A DNA stretch of 64,000 bases from Rhizorhabdus phycosphaerae. GTDB lineage: Bacteria; Pseudomonadota; Alphaproteobacteria; Sphingomonadales; Sphingomonadaceae. The first letter of the stretch is position 1; the number at the start of each line of letters is the position of its first letter. The stretch spans positions 3,221,001-3,285,000 of the forward strand of contig NZ_CP049107.1 in assembly GCF_011044255.1 (NCBI RefSeq), in the 5' to 3' direction. Positions 8,773-16,713 of the stretch are shown here, piece after piece. The notes beneath the pieces were generated by a model that was not told the DNA's origin, did not search any database, and saw nothing but the letters and a program-made list of their open reading frames with translations. The position numbers and the translations under genes were made by a program.

Positions 8773-8804
8773 ATCGCGGCGGGCGGGCTTCCGCCCACTG
8801 CGAT
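8773..8804. terminator. Convergent hairpin between PEP-CTERM and CAP genes
   Basis: GGGCGG (8781-8786) pairs with CCGCCC (8791-8796), with outer arms ATCGC/GCGAT. There is no T tract. It fills the 34-base gap between two converging genes and probably ends transcription in both directions, possibly with Rho. Confidence 0.5.
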
Positions 8805-9346
8805 CAGAACGGCCGCTCGCCGATCACATTGCCACCCTCGCTGTAGCGGCAGACCAGGAAATCGTCGGCGCGCCCATGCGCCACCGCGCATCCGACCGCG
8901 CGGGACGATCGCCACATCACCTGGGTGTAATGCGCGACCTTCTCTAGGTCGCCGCTGATGCTGTTGTTGGGAAAGACACCGTTCTTGAAGTCGTCCTTCT
9001 CGGCGATCCAGAGACCGACCATCGATTCCGGGCCATAATAGCCACGCGTACCGGCCCACAGATTTTCGCCTTGGGGGTCCGTCTCGCCCGGCGCGTCTTC
9101 CGAATGCACCAGATAACCCACACGCACGAGATGCTGGGCGTAAAGCCGGGCGTCGCGTTCGAGCAGCTCGTTCCAGGCAAGTGGCGGGATGCCGAGGCTC
9201 GCGCGTTCGCGATTGTGGCTCGCGAGCAGCCGCTCGTTCAGCTTGTTGTCGAAGCCGGTCGCGCCCTGAACGAAGGGGGCGGCAAGGGCAAGCGCGAGAG
9301 CGGCCGCCAGCTTCACAGCTTTCGTCTGTCGTAGATCGAGACGCAT
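8804..9346 (-). CDS. Secreted CAP/SCP-domain protein
   Basis: 180 residues from ATG 9346, preceded by GGAG seven bases upstream; a GTG at 9358 is also in frame. A Sec signal peptide (KLAAALALALAAPFVQGA) precedes a CAP domain with LLASHNRERASLGIPPLAWNELLERDA, a YLVHSED strand, GENLWAG, and HYTQVMWRSSRAVGCAVA, then a C-terminal FLVCRYSEGGNVIGE. The His and Glu residues of the CAP cavity are present (H in SHNRE, E in GENLW, H in HYTQ). Bacterial CAP proteins are periplasmic or secreted with poorly defined lipid or protein binding roles. It lies downstream of a long structured leader. Confidence 0.85.
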   Translation of the reverse strand: MRLDLRQTKAVKLAAALALALAAPFVQGATGFDNKLNERLLASHNRERASLGIPPLAWNELLERDARLYAQHLVRVGYLVHSEDAPGETDPQGENLWAGTRGYYGPESMVGLWIAEKDDFKNGVFPNNSISGDLEKVAHYTQVMWRSSRAVGCAVAHGRADDFLVCRYSEGGNVIGERPF

Positions 9347-9358
9347 GATGTGCTCCAC

Positions 9359-9851
9359 GGGGGTCGATACCGTGAAGCCTATCGGGCTGGCCTTGCCTGA
9401 TGGTTGGCGGGACTGGTGACCGCGATATTCACCTTCCGATCGAGGCGATCACGCCGGAAGTCGAGGAAAAGCAGAGGCTTTGGCCAATGCTTGACGCGGC
9501 CGTAACCAAGCCGGGCCTGGCTGGTCAGTCCATGGTCGATGGTGGTTGATGTGGCGGGACGGTGCTGCGGGCCGGATCCCCCGGCTCGGGCCAGGATATT
9601 TCCTGAGCCTCGATTTTACCGCAGCCACCACGTCCTGCACGCCGATACCGGACTTTCACCGGTGCATTCCCCTCCTGCGAAAGGGCTCGCCTTAAAGCGA
9701 TTGTCCCTGCCGACGCAGCACCGCTCTCCTAGCCTATAGGGTAGTTGTACGCTAGCGGACTCCGCAGTCGCCGTGCGCTAGCCGAGCGTCGTGGGCGCGC
9801 TCAGACTGCTTTTGCGGAAGGCTGTTGCAGGCGAGCCACTGTCCTGCGGTG
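9359..9851 (-). other. 493-base gene-free interval between gshA and the CAP gene
   Basis: No convincing protein gene is seen. Only a short frame of 63 codons exists on the minus strand, and it reads through the structured element. The distal part (about 9588-9735) holds a conserved-looking RNA element described separately. A stem with GCTAGCG/CGCTAGC arms lies near 9751-9784. The CAP-proximal 220 bases show no recognisable element or gene remnant. Confidence 0.6.
9588..9735 (-). ncRNA. Structured leader RNA resembling a cobalamin riboswitch
   Basis: Read on the minus strand, this stretch contains features seen in adenosyl/methyl-cobalamin riboswitches in the expected order. First comes GGTGC-TGCG with a matching CGCA arm before GGAGGGGAA (9673-9722). 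Next is CACCGGTGAAAGTCCGGT, matching the GGGAA...GGTGAAANTCCGG core (9642-9672). Then CTGCGGTAAAA (9614-9624) is comparable to the AGCGGTAA segment of enteric btuB leaders. The element ends in a CAGGA...TCCTG hairpin (9592-9606) like the 3' CCAGGA..ACCTGCC arm. The strict B12 box (CCCCGCAAC) is not clear, so this is a divergent member or another structured RNA. No cobalamin gene follows it. Confidence 0.45.
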
Positions 9852-11222
9852 TCAGAAGCGGACATCCTCATAGACTTTGCTCAGGTCGCCGCCCCAGCTC
9901 CCATGATAGAGATCCAGCAACTGTTCGGCCGGCGTCTTGCCCGATGCGACGATCTCGCGGAGCGGATTCAAATAGCCAGTCTCATCGTCGCCGGCGCCGT
10001 TGAGCCGCGCCCGCGCCCGCAGGCCGCTCGCGGAGATGTCCAATATGCGCCCCGCCAGCTCCTGCAAAGTGCGGCCGCGCGGTCCCCGGGCCTTGAGGCC
10101 GAGCCTCGGCACCTCGTCGCGGATGCGCTGGTGGTCCTCGATCGTCCAGTGGCGGACCTCGTCCCAGGCGGCGTCCATGGCTGAGTCGTCGTAGAGCAGG
10201 CCCACCCAGAAGGCGGGGAGGGCGCAGATGCGCCCATGCGGACCGCCATCGGCGCCGCGCATCTCGAGGAAGCTCTTGAGACGGACCTCGGGGAAGGCCG
10301 TCGACAGATGGTCCTTCCAGTCGGCGATCGTCGGCTTCTCGCCGGGCAGCACCGACAGCTTGCCATCCATGAAGTCGCGGAAGCTGAGCCCCGCCGCGTC
10401 GACATAGCCATCGCGGAAGGCGAAATACATCGGCACGTCGAGCATATAATCGGCGTAGCGCTCATAGCCGAAGCCGTCTTCGAACACGAAGGGCAGCATC
10501 CCGGTGCGGTGCGGATCGGTGTCGGTCCAGATATGGCTGCGATAGCTGAGGAAGCCGTTGGGCTTGCCCTCGAGGAAGGGCGAGTTGGCGAACAGTGCGG
10601 TCGCCAGCGGCTGGAGCGCCAGACTCAGCCGGAACTTGCGCACCATGTCCGCTTCGCTCGAATAGTCGAGGTTGGTCTGGATCGTGCAGGTGCGCAGCAT
10701 CATGTCGAGGCCCATCGACCCGACGCGCGGCATGTGGCGCAGCATGATGTCGTAACGGCCCTTGGGCATGATCGGCAGTTCCTGCCGAGTCTTGTCGGGC
10801 CACAGGCCGAGACCCAGAAAGCCGATGCCCAGCCGCTCGCCTACCGCCTTGACCTGTTCGAGGTGGCGGCCGGTTTCGGCGCAGGTCTGGTGGATATTGT
10901 CGAGCGGGGCGCCCGAAAGTTCGAACTGCCCGGCTGGCTCGAGGCTGACATTGCCGTCGGGCCCCTCGAGCGCGATGATATTCTCGCCCTCGTAGACCGG
11001 CTCCCAGCCATATTTGGTGAGGCCGATCAGCAGCGCATGGATGCCGCCGCGTTCCTCATAGGAGGGCGCCCGATGCGAATCCTCGAAGAAGACGAACTTC
11101 TCGTGCTCGGTTCCGATGCGCCAGTCGGACTTGGGCTTCTCGCCGCCGGCGAAGACCGAGATCAGGTCGTCGCGGGATTCGACAATGGGATCTTCGCCTT
11201 CGGCGGCCTTGCGCGTGCTCAT
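9852..11222 (-). CDS. gshA: Glutamate-cysteine ligase
   Basis: 456 residues from ATG 11222; the longer frame overlaps rsmE on the same strand and lacks family similarity there. The protein follows the alphaproteobacterial/plant-type GCL pattern: WRIGTEHEKFVF, the ligand-binding GNVSLEPAGQFELSGAP, GFLGLGLWPDKTRQELPIMPKGRYDIM, TCTIQTNLDYSSEADM, KSFLEMRGADGGP and a C-terminal HGSWGGDLSKVYEDVRF. It catalyses ATP-dependent joining of glutamate and cysteine, the first step of glutathione synthesis, in the cytoplasm. It lies 46 bases downstream of rsmE on the same strand, a common alphaproteobacterial pairing. Confidence 0.95.
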   Translation of the reverse strand: MSTRKAAEGEDPIVESRDDLISVFAGGEKPKSDWRIGTEHEKFVFFEDSHRAPSYEERGGIHALLIGLTKYGWEPVYEGENIIALEGPDGNVSLEPAGQFELSGAPLDNIHQTCAETGRHLEQVKAVGERLGIGFLGLGLWPDKTRQELPIMPKGRYDIMLRHMPRVGSMGLDMMLRTCTIQTNLDYSSEADMVRKFRLSLALQPLATALFANSPFLEGKPNGFLSYRSHIWTDTDPHRTGMLPFVFEDGFGYERYADYMLDVPMYFAFRDGYVDAAGLSFRDFMDGKLSVLPGEKPTIADWKDHLSTAFPEVRLKSFLEMRGADGGPHGRICALPAFWVGLLYDDSAMDAAWDEVRHWTIEDHQRIRDEVPRLGLKARGPRGRTLQELAGRILDISASGLRARARLNGAGDDETGYLNPLREIVASGKTPAEQLLDLYHGSWGGDLSKVYEDVRF

Positions 11223-11268
11223 GGCGGCGCCATAGCGGACCGATCGGTACCTTGCTAGCGCTGATTGC

Positions 11269-12009
11269 TCAGCGCCAGTCCCCGGCGAGTGCCATCCACA
11301 CCGATATGGCGGCGGCCATCGCGGTGTCGGCGCGCAGGATGCGCGGGCCCAGCGATACACCCACCGCCTGCGGCAGCGCCTTGATCGCGGCGCGTTCTTC
11401 CATCGTGAAGCCGCCTTCGGGGCCGATCAATATCGCGGTCGGGCCGGGCCGGGCGACGTCGGCCATGGGCGCTCCGCCTTCCTCATCGGCGAACAGCAGG
11501 GTGCGCTCGGCCGGCCAGTCCTTCAGCTGCGTTGCCAGCTTCACCGGCTCGTCGAGTCGGGGCAGGGCCGTCCGTTCGCACTGCTCGGCCGCCTCGATCA
11601 TATGCGCGCGAAGCCGGTCGAGATTGAGCCGATCGACGATCGTTCTGTGCGTGATCACGGGGCGCAGGCGTGCGACACCGAGTTCGCAGGCTTTCTCCGC
11701 GATCCAGTCGATCCGGCCCTTCTTGATCGGCGCAGCGAGCAGCCAGAGATCTGGAACCGCCTCGCGCTCGCGTGTCCGCTCCTCGACCCGGACCGACACG
11801 GCGCGCTTGCCCACCGCCTCGATAACCGCCCGCCATTCGCCGCTCACATCGTCGAACAGAGCGATCGAATCGCCGGCCTTCAGCCGCATGACCGCGCCGA
11901 GATAATGCGCCTGCCCGCCATCGATGGCGAGGGTGAGACCGGCCGTCAGCGGCTGGTCGACGAAGAGACGGGTAAGGCTGGCGGGAGGCCAGGCGGGGGT
12001 CTGGGCCAT
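11269..12009 (-). CDS. rsmE: 16S rRNA m3U1498 methyltransferase RsmE
   Basis: 246 residues. An N-terminal PUA-like barrel (LTRLFVDQPLTAGLTLAIDGGQAHYLGAVMRLKAGDSI) precedes the SPOUT domain with APIKKGRIDWIAEKACELG, HRTIVDRLNLDRL, the SAM-knot motif AILIGPEGGFT and LGPRILRADTA. It methylates U1498 of 16S rRNA in the 30S subunit. Its start codon overlaps the divergent ubiA frame by a few bases, so both promoters must lie within coding sequence or very close by. It is upstream of gshA on the same strand. Confidence 0.95.
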   Translation of the reverse strand: MAQTPAWPPASLTRLFVDQPLTAGLTLAIDGGQAHYLGAVMRLKAGDSIALFDDVSGEWRAVIEAVGKRAVSVRVEERTREREAVPDLWLLAAPIKKGRIDWIAEKACELGVARLRPVITHRTIVDRLNLDRLRAHMIEAAEQCERTALPRLDEPVKLATQLKDWPAERTLLFADEEGGAPMADVARPGPTAILIGPEGGFTMEERAAIKALPQAVGVSLGPRILRADTAMAAAISVWMALAGDWR

Positions 12010-12049
12010 GGGACTTCCGAAGGCGGTGCTTTTGTCCTACCTGCCGCCC

Positions 12050-12967
12050 ATGGCCGAGGAAGTCGAGCAAATCATACCCGATAGCGAGCTTCGCGGGGTC
12101 GTCGCCCGCCTGCCCGGCGCGGTCAGGCCTTTCTGGCTGCTCGGCCGATTCGACCGGCCGATCGGCAGCTGGCTCCTGTTCTGGCCCGGTGCCTGGGCGA
12201 TCGCGCTTGCCGGCCGGGCGTTCGAGCGTTGGGACCTGATCCTCTGGTTCGCCTTCGGCTCGGTGGTCATGCGCGGTGCGGGCTGCGTCTATAACGACAT
12301 CGTCGATCGCGATCTCGACCGGAAGGTGGCACGCACCGCGGCGCGTCCGCTCGCCAGCGGGCGGGTCAGCCTCAAGGCGGCGTGGCTCTGGCTGCTTCTG
12401 CTCTGCCTGCTGGGCCTGATCGTGCTGCTGCAACTGAACCTCGTCGCCGCGATCACCGCGCTCGCCAGCCTCGGCGCGGTCGCGGCCTACCCCTTCATGA
12501 AGCGGATCACCTGGTGGCCGCAGGCGTGGCTGGGCATCGTCTTCTCCTGGGCGGCGCTGGTCGGCTGGCCCGCCGTGACCGGCGGGTTCGCACCGGCCCT
12601 GTGGCTGCTCTACGCCGGATCGATCTTCTGGGTGATCGGCTACGACACCATCTATGCATTGCAGGACATCGAGGATGATGCGCTGGCGGGGGTCAAGTCC
12701 TCCGCTCGCGCGCTCGGCGGCCGTGCCCGCCTCGGCATAGGCCTGTGCTATGGCGCCGCGCTGGTGCTGTGGAGCACATCGCTCTGGCAGGTCCGCCCGC
12801 AGGGGCTCGCGCTTGTCGCGCTGCTTCCGCTTGCGCTCCATTTCGGCTGGCAGCTGCAGGGGCTCGACCGCCACGATCCGGCGGATGCGCTGCGGCGGTT
12901 CCGCTCCAACCGCTTTGCCGGCCTGCTCATGTTCCTTGCCTGCCTGGTCGTAGGAACGACCGCCTGA
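12050..12967 (+). CDS. ubiA: 4-hydroxybenzoate polyprenyltransferase
   Basis: 305 residues from ATG 12050; ATG 12008 would add 14 residues and overlap rsmE, and neither start has a strong ribosome-binding site. Eight to nine hydrophobic helices are visible. The first Asp-rich motif is NDIVDRDLD at residues 82-90 and the second is YALQDIEDD in the second half, both needed for Mg-prenyl diphosphate binding. RPLASGRVS follows the first. The enzyme prenylates 4-hydroxybenzoate in ubiquinone synthesis at the inner membrane. It is divergent from rsmE. Confidence 0.93.
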   Translation: MAEEVEQIIPDSELRGVVARLPGAVRPFWLLGRFDRPIGSWLLFWPGAWAIALAGRAFERWDLILWFAFGSVVMRGAGCVYNDIVDRDLDRKVARTAARPLASGRVSLKAAWLWLLLLCLLGLIVLLQLNLVAAITALASLGAVAAYPFMKRITWWPQAWLGIVFSWAALVGWPAVTGGFAPALWLLYAGSIFWVIGYDTIYALQDIEDDALAGVKSSARALGGRARLGIGLCYGAALVLWSTSLWQVRPQGLALVALLPLALHFGWQLQGLDRHDPADALRRFRSNRFAGLLMFLACLVVGTTA

Positions 12968-13037
12968 GACCCGGCGTCGTCTCCAATAAACGCGGCCGCA
13001 ATTTGACCTTTGCGGTGGCGATACCTAAGTCGCCTCG

Positions 13038-14384
13038 ATGCTGAGCCTCTCCGAAGCCCAAGACCGTACCGCCGACCTTGTCGCAGCTGCCCGCAAGGCC
13101 GGCGCCGACGCCGCCGACGCGCTTTATCTCTGCAACAACTCGACACAGATATCGGTGCGTCTCGGCGCGCTCGAGGATGTCGAGCGGTCCGAGGGCGAGG
13201 AAATCGGGCTGCGCCTGTTCGTCGGCCAGCGTTCGGCCAGCGTCTCCTCTTCGGATTTGTCGGCAGATGCGCTGGCGGCGCTGGTCGAGCGCGCCGTAGC
13301 CATGGCACGCGAAGCGCCCGAAGATCCCTATGCTGGTCTCGCTCCGGAGGACCGTCTGCTGCGCGGCGCGCCGGTGGATGTCGATGGCGATGACGGAGCC
13401 GATCCCTCGCCGGCAACCCTGCGCGAGCGGGCCGAGGAGGCCGAGGATGCGGCGCGCGCCGTTGCCGGCGTCACCAACAGCGAGGGCGCCGGTGCATCGG
13501 CCAGCCGCACCCTGATCGCGCTCGCCACCAGCACGGGTTTCGCGCGGGGCTATTCGAACAGCGGCTATGGCTGTTCGGCCAGCGTGATCGCGGGCGAAGG
13601 CGGTGCGATGCAGCGGGACTATGCCTATCACTCCACCCGCCATCTGGCCGACCTCGAAGCGGCATCTGCCATTGGCGGGCGTGCGGGTCAGCGCGCGGTG
13701 AAGCGGCTCAACCCCGGCCGGCTCGCGAGCGGGGCGATGCCTGTGGTGTTCGATCCGCGCGTCGGGTCCAGCCTGCTCGGCCATCTGGCGGGCGCCATCA
13801 CCGGTTCGGCCGTGGCGCGGCGGACGAGCTTCCTGCTCGACAAGCTGGGCGAGCTGGTCTTCGCGCGCGGCGTCGTCGTGCGGGACGATCCGCACCGGCT
13901 GCGCGGCCTGCGCTCGAAGCCCTTCGATGGCGAAGGGTTGCCTACCGCGCCACGCGATATCATCGCCGACGGCATCCTCACCGGCTGGGTGCTCGATTCG
14001 GCATCGGCCCGGCAGCTCGGTCTCGAACCGACCGGCCACGCCACGCGCGGCATCGGCGGGCCTCCGGGCGCGGGGTTGACCAACCTCTATCTGGAGGCGG
14101 GGAAGCAGTCGGTCGAGGATCTGATCGCCGACATCAAGCTGGGAGTCTATGTCACCGAGCTTATCGGCCAGGGCGTCAACGGCGTGACCGGCGATTACAG
14201 CCGGGGCGCTTCGGGCTATGTCATTCGCGACGGGCAGTTGGCGGAGCCGGTGGCGGAGATCACCGTGGCGGGCAACCTGAAGGACATGTTCCGGGAGCTG
14301 ACCCCGGCGTCCGACCTGCGCTTCCGCCGGGGTGTCGACGTGCCGACGCTGCGGATCGAAGGGATGACCGTAGCCGGTGCCTGA
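13038..14384 (+). CDS. pmbA: TldE/PmbA subunit of the TldD-TldE metallopeptidase
   Basis: 448 residues with the PmbA pattern: an N-terminal domain with TQISVRLGALEDVERSEGEEIGLRLFVGQRSASVSSSDL, and a C-terminal barrel ending TNLYLEAGKQSVEDLIADIKLGVYVTELIGQGVNGVTGDYSRGASGYVIRDG. The zinc-binding HExxxH of TldD is absent, as expected for TldE. The TldD/TldE complex degrades small unfolded peptides and matures some RiPP precursors. No tldD is in the window. Its stop overlaps the start of the CysQ-like gene by eight bases. Confidence 0.92.
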   Translation: MLSLSEAQDRTADLVAAARKAGADAADALYLCNNSTQISVRLGALEDVERSEGEEIGLRLFVGQRSASVSSSDLSADALAALVERAVAMAREAPEDPYAGLAPEDRLLRGAPVDVDGDDGADPSPATLRERAEEAEDAARAVAGVTNSEGAGASASRTLIALATSTGFARGYSNSGYGCSASVIAGEGGAMQRDYAYHSTRHLADLEAASAIGGRAGQRAVKRLNPGRLASGAMPVVFDPRVGSSLLGHLAGAITGSAVARRTSFLLDKLGELVFARGVVVRDDPHRLRGLRSKPFDGEGLPTAPRDIIADGILTGWVLDSASARQLGLEPTGHATRGIGGPPGAGLTNLYLEAGKQSVEDLIADIKLGVYVTELIGQGVNGVTGDYSRGASGYVIRDGQLAEPVAEITVAGNLKDMFRELTPASDLRFRRGVDVPTLRIEGMTVAGA

Positions 14385-15156
14385 AACGCTCCTCGACGCG
14401 GTAAGCGCGATCGCAGCCGAGGTCGGCGCGATGGCGCATGCCTCGTGGCGCGGCGATTTCAAATATTGGGACAAGACGCCGGGAAGCCCGGTCTGCGATA
14501 TCGATCTCGCGGCCGATGCGTTGCTGCGCGAAAGGCTCATGGCGCTCGATCCGGAGGCGGGATGGCTTTCGGAGGAGACCGCTGACAGCGCCGAGCGGCT
14601 CAACTGCGTCCGTGTGTGGGTGGTCGATCCGATCGACGGGACGCGAGACTATGTCCGTGGGCGTGACGGTTGGGCCGTGTCGATTGCGCTGGTCGAAGGC
14701 GGCCGGCCGATGATCGGCGTGCTCGACGCTCCCGCGCGCGGGCAGCATTGGCGGGCCCAGGCCGGCAGGGGCGCCTATCTGAACGGGCAGCCGCTGCGGG
14801 CCTCGGGGCGGCGGGAACTGCCAGGCGCGCGGGTGCCGGCCGATGTGCTCGCGCGGGCGGATGCCGATCTCGTGACCGTCGGAAAGCCCAATTCGATCGC
14901 CTTGCGGATCGCGATGGTTGCGGCAGACCAGGCCGACCTTCTCGCCACGCTGCGCTGGGGCAATGAGTGGGACATCGCGGCCGCAGCGCTCATCGCGCAG
15001 GAAGCCGGCGCGGTGGTCACCGATGCGATGGGGCGCCCGCTGCGCTACAACAGCACCAAGGGCGAGCAGTTCGGCGTGCTGGCGACGGCTCCGGCCATTC
15101 ACGCCGACGCGGTCCAGCGCCTTTCCGCGCGCGCAGCCCGGGCGATCATTCGCTGA
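14377..15156 (+). CDS. Inositol-phosphatase family protein, CysQ-like
   Basis: 259 residues from GTG 14377, overlapping pmbA by eight bases. The family motifs are GWLSEETADS, the metal-binding and catalytic DPIDGTRDYVRGRDGWAVSIAL and the C-terminal EWDIAAAALIAQEAGAVVTD. Members hydrolyse 3'-phosphoadenosine 5'-phosphate (CysQ) or inositol monophosphate using Mg2+. The pairing with pmbA recurs in sphingomonads. Sequence alone does not separate PAP phosphatase from inositol monophosphatase, although the length fits CysQ. Confidence 0.88.
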   Translation: MPETLLDAVSAIAAEVGAMAHASWRGDFKYWDKTPGSPVCDIDLAADALLRERLMALDPEAGWLSEETADSAERLNCVRVWVVDPIDGTRDYVRGRDGWAVSIALVEGGRPMIGVLDAPARGQHWRAQAGRGAYLNGQPLRASGRRELPGARVPADVLARADADLVTVGKPNSIALRIAMVAADQADLLATLRWGNEWDIAAAALIAQEAGAVVTDAMGRPLRYNSTKGEQFGVLATAPAIHADAVQRLSARAARAIIR

Positions 15157-15199
15157 CCCAGTCGCACGGGGCGTCCGCTGACGCCGGCGTGCCGCGCGA

Positions 15200-15616
15200 C
15201 TAAAGACCCAGGCGCGGAATCTCGATGGCGGGGCAGCGGTCGACGACCGCCTTCAGTCCGGCGGCCTCCGCCCGTTCGATGGCCTCGTAGGGCGTGACAC
15301 CCAGCTGCGTCCACACCGCCTTGGCGCCGACCGTTATGGCATCATCGATCACCTCGCCGGCGGCTGCCGTATTGCGGAAGATGTCGACGAGGTCGATCGG
15401 GCTCGAAACGTCCCCAAGCGTAGCCACGACCGTCCGGCCATGAATTTCTTTTCCGGCGAGCTGCGGGTTGACCGGAGTGACGTCGTAGCCGCGCGACAGC
15501 AGGAAGCGCATGACTCCGAAGCTGGCCCGATCGGGACGGTCGCTTGCGCCGACCAGCGCGATGTGACGCGTATCGCTCAGCAGATGCCGAAGGTCGTCGT
15601 CCTTGGTGATCGGCAT
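15200..15616 (-). CDS. CoA-binding Rossmann-domain protein (YccU-like)
   Basis: 138 residues from ATG 15616, chosen because AGGAGA lies seven bases upstream; the frame runs nine codons further without such a site. It has the CoA-binding fold: IALVGASDRPDRASFGVMRFLLSRGYDVTPVNP, GRTVVATLGDVSSPIDLVDIFR and AKAVWTQLGVTPYEAIERAEAAGLKAVVDRCPAIE. These stand-alone CoA-binding domains resemble the N-terminus of succinyl-CoA synthetase alpha but have no defined reaction. It follows mrp on the same strand with 23 bases between them. Confidence 0.88.
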   Translation of the reverse strand: MPITKDDDLRHLLSDTRHIALVGASDRPDRASFGVMRFLLSRGYDVTPVNPQLAGKEIHGRTVVATLGDVSSPIDLVDIFRNTAAAGEVIDDAITVGAKAVWTQLGVTPYEAIERAEAAGLKAVVDRCPAIEIPRLGL

Positions 15617-15639
15617 CGAAATCTCCTGCTGGCTTTGCC

Positions 15640-16641
15640 TCAAGATGCGATCGATCGCGGCGCCTTCAACCAGTCCGCGATCTTTTGGGCGAGCGGTGCG
15701 AACAGTTCGTCGTCCTCAGCCGCCGCGGGTGGCCGCCCGGCGTCCGATGCCGTGCGGATGCCGATGTCCAGCGGGATGCGCCCGAGAAAGTCGAGATCCA
15801 TCGATTTCGCCGCGGCCTGCGCGCCGCCCATGCCGAAGGGGTCCGACACCTCGCCGCAATGCGGGCAGGCATAGCCCGCCATATTCTCGATCATGCCGAT
15901 CACGGGAACCGAGGCCTGGCGGAAGAAGTCGATCGCCCGCGTCGCGTCCATCAGCGCCAGATCCTGGGGCGTCGAGACGATGATAGCGCCCGCCGGCTTG
16001 TATTTCTGCACCATCGTCAGCTGGACGTCGCCGGTGCCGGGAGGCAGGTCGAGGATGAGCAGGTCGGTGTCGCCCCATTCGGCGTCGATCAGCTGGCCCA
16101 GCGCATTGGCCGCCATGGGCCCGCGCCATGCGACCGCCTGGCCCGGCTTCACCAGCTGTCCCATCGACAGCATGGGGATGCCGTGAGGCGACGGGACGGG
16201 GTCCATCTTCTGCCCCTGCGCCGTCGGCCGCACGCCCTCGGTCGACAGCAGGCGGGACTGCGAGGGTCCGTAGATGTCGGCATCGACGAGGCCGACCTTA
16301 TGGCCCAGCTTTTTCAGCGCGATCGCAAGATTGGCGGACAAAGTGGACTTGCCCACGCCGCCCTTGCCCGATCCCACGGCGATGATCTTTCGCCCGCGCT
16401 TCTCGGCGGTCATGGCCACGCGCACCATTTCCACCCCGGCGACGGCCGAGAGCCGGTGCTTGATCTCGGCCTCCAGGCGGGATCTGGCGTCGCCCGACAG
16501 CCCGGTGACGTCGACGACGACATTGGCCGTTCCCGCGTCGAAACGCGGTGGTGCCGCGCGACCCGATGCGACGAGACCCTTGCCCGAGATGGGGTCGATG
16601 ATGCCGTCGAGGGCGGCGGAGAGCGATTCAGCGATATCCAT
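15640..16641 (-). CDS. mrp: Mrp/ApbC iron-sulfur cluster carrier ATPase
   Basis: 333 residues from ATG 16641. An N-terminal DUF59-like region (residues about 1-85) precedes the P-loop domain with GSGKGGVGKSTLSANLAIAL (deviant Walker A), DADIYGPSQSRLL, LIVDLPPG-type LILDLPPGTGDVQLTM and the cluster-binding CxxC motif in YACPHCGE. Mrp proteins bind and deliver [4Fe-4S] clusters to apo-targets in the cytoplasm. It is divergent from hflK with only 71 bases between them. Confidence 0.95.
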   Translation of the reverse strand: MDIAESLSAALDGIIDPISGKGLVASGRAAPPRFDAGTANVVVDVTGLSGDARSRLEAEIKHRLSAVAGVEMVRVAMTAEKRGRKIIAVGSGKGGVGKSTLSANLAIALKKLGHKVGLVDADIYGPSQSRLLSTEGVRPTAQGQKMDPVPSPHGIPMLSMGQLVKPGQAVAWRGPMAANALGQLIDAEWGDTDLLILDLPPGTGDVQLTMVQKYKPAGAIIVSTPQDLALMDATRAIDFFRQASVPVIGMIENMAGYACPHCGEVSDPFGMGGAQAAAKSMDLDFLGRIPLDIGIRTASDAGRPPAAAEDDELFAPLAQKIADWLKAPRSIAS

Positions 16642-16700
16642 GGCGGCAGCAAATAGGGCTTCGCCGACCAAAGGGCACTGTTTTTCCGTCGATCGCCTCC

Positions 16701-16713
16701 TATAATGAAAGGA
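16701..16713 (+). promoter_or_regulatory. Perfect TATAAT -10 box abutting the hflK start
   Basis: TATAAT at 16701-16706 ends six bases before the hflK ATG at 16713. A start of transcription seven bases after a -10 box would coincide with the ATG, giving a leaderless mRNA. The -35 region (about 16678-16683) is poor. AAAGG touches the ATG, so it is badly spaced as a ribosome-binding site. Confidence 0.4.

Noticed and set aside
9449-9640. 63-codon minus-strand ORF inside the structured leader
   Set aside because: No ribosome-binding site, no family resemblance, and it reads through the conserved RNA element.
9588-9740. RNase P RNA or tmRNA
   Set aside because: The GAAAGTCCGG stretch recalls RNase P, but the required GAGGAAAGTCCGGGCTC, AGAGCAAACCGCC and overall length are absent. 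No tmRNA acceptor arm or tag sequence was found.
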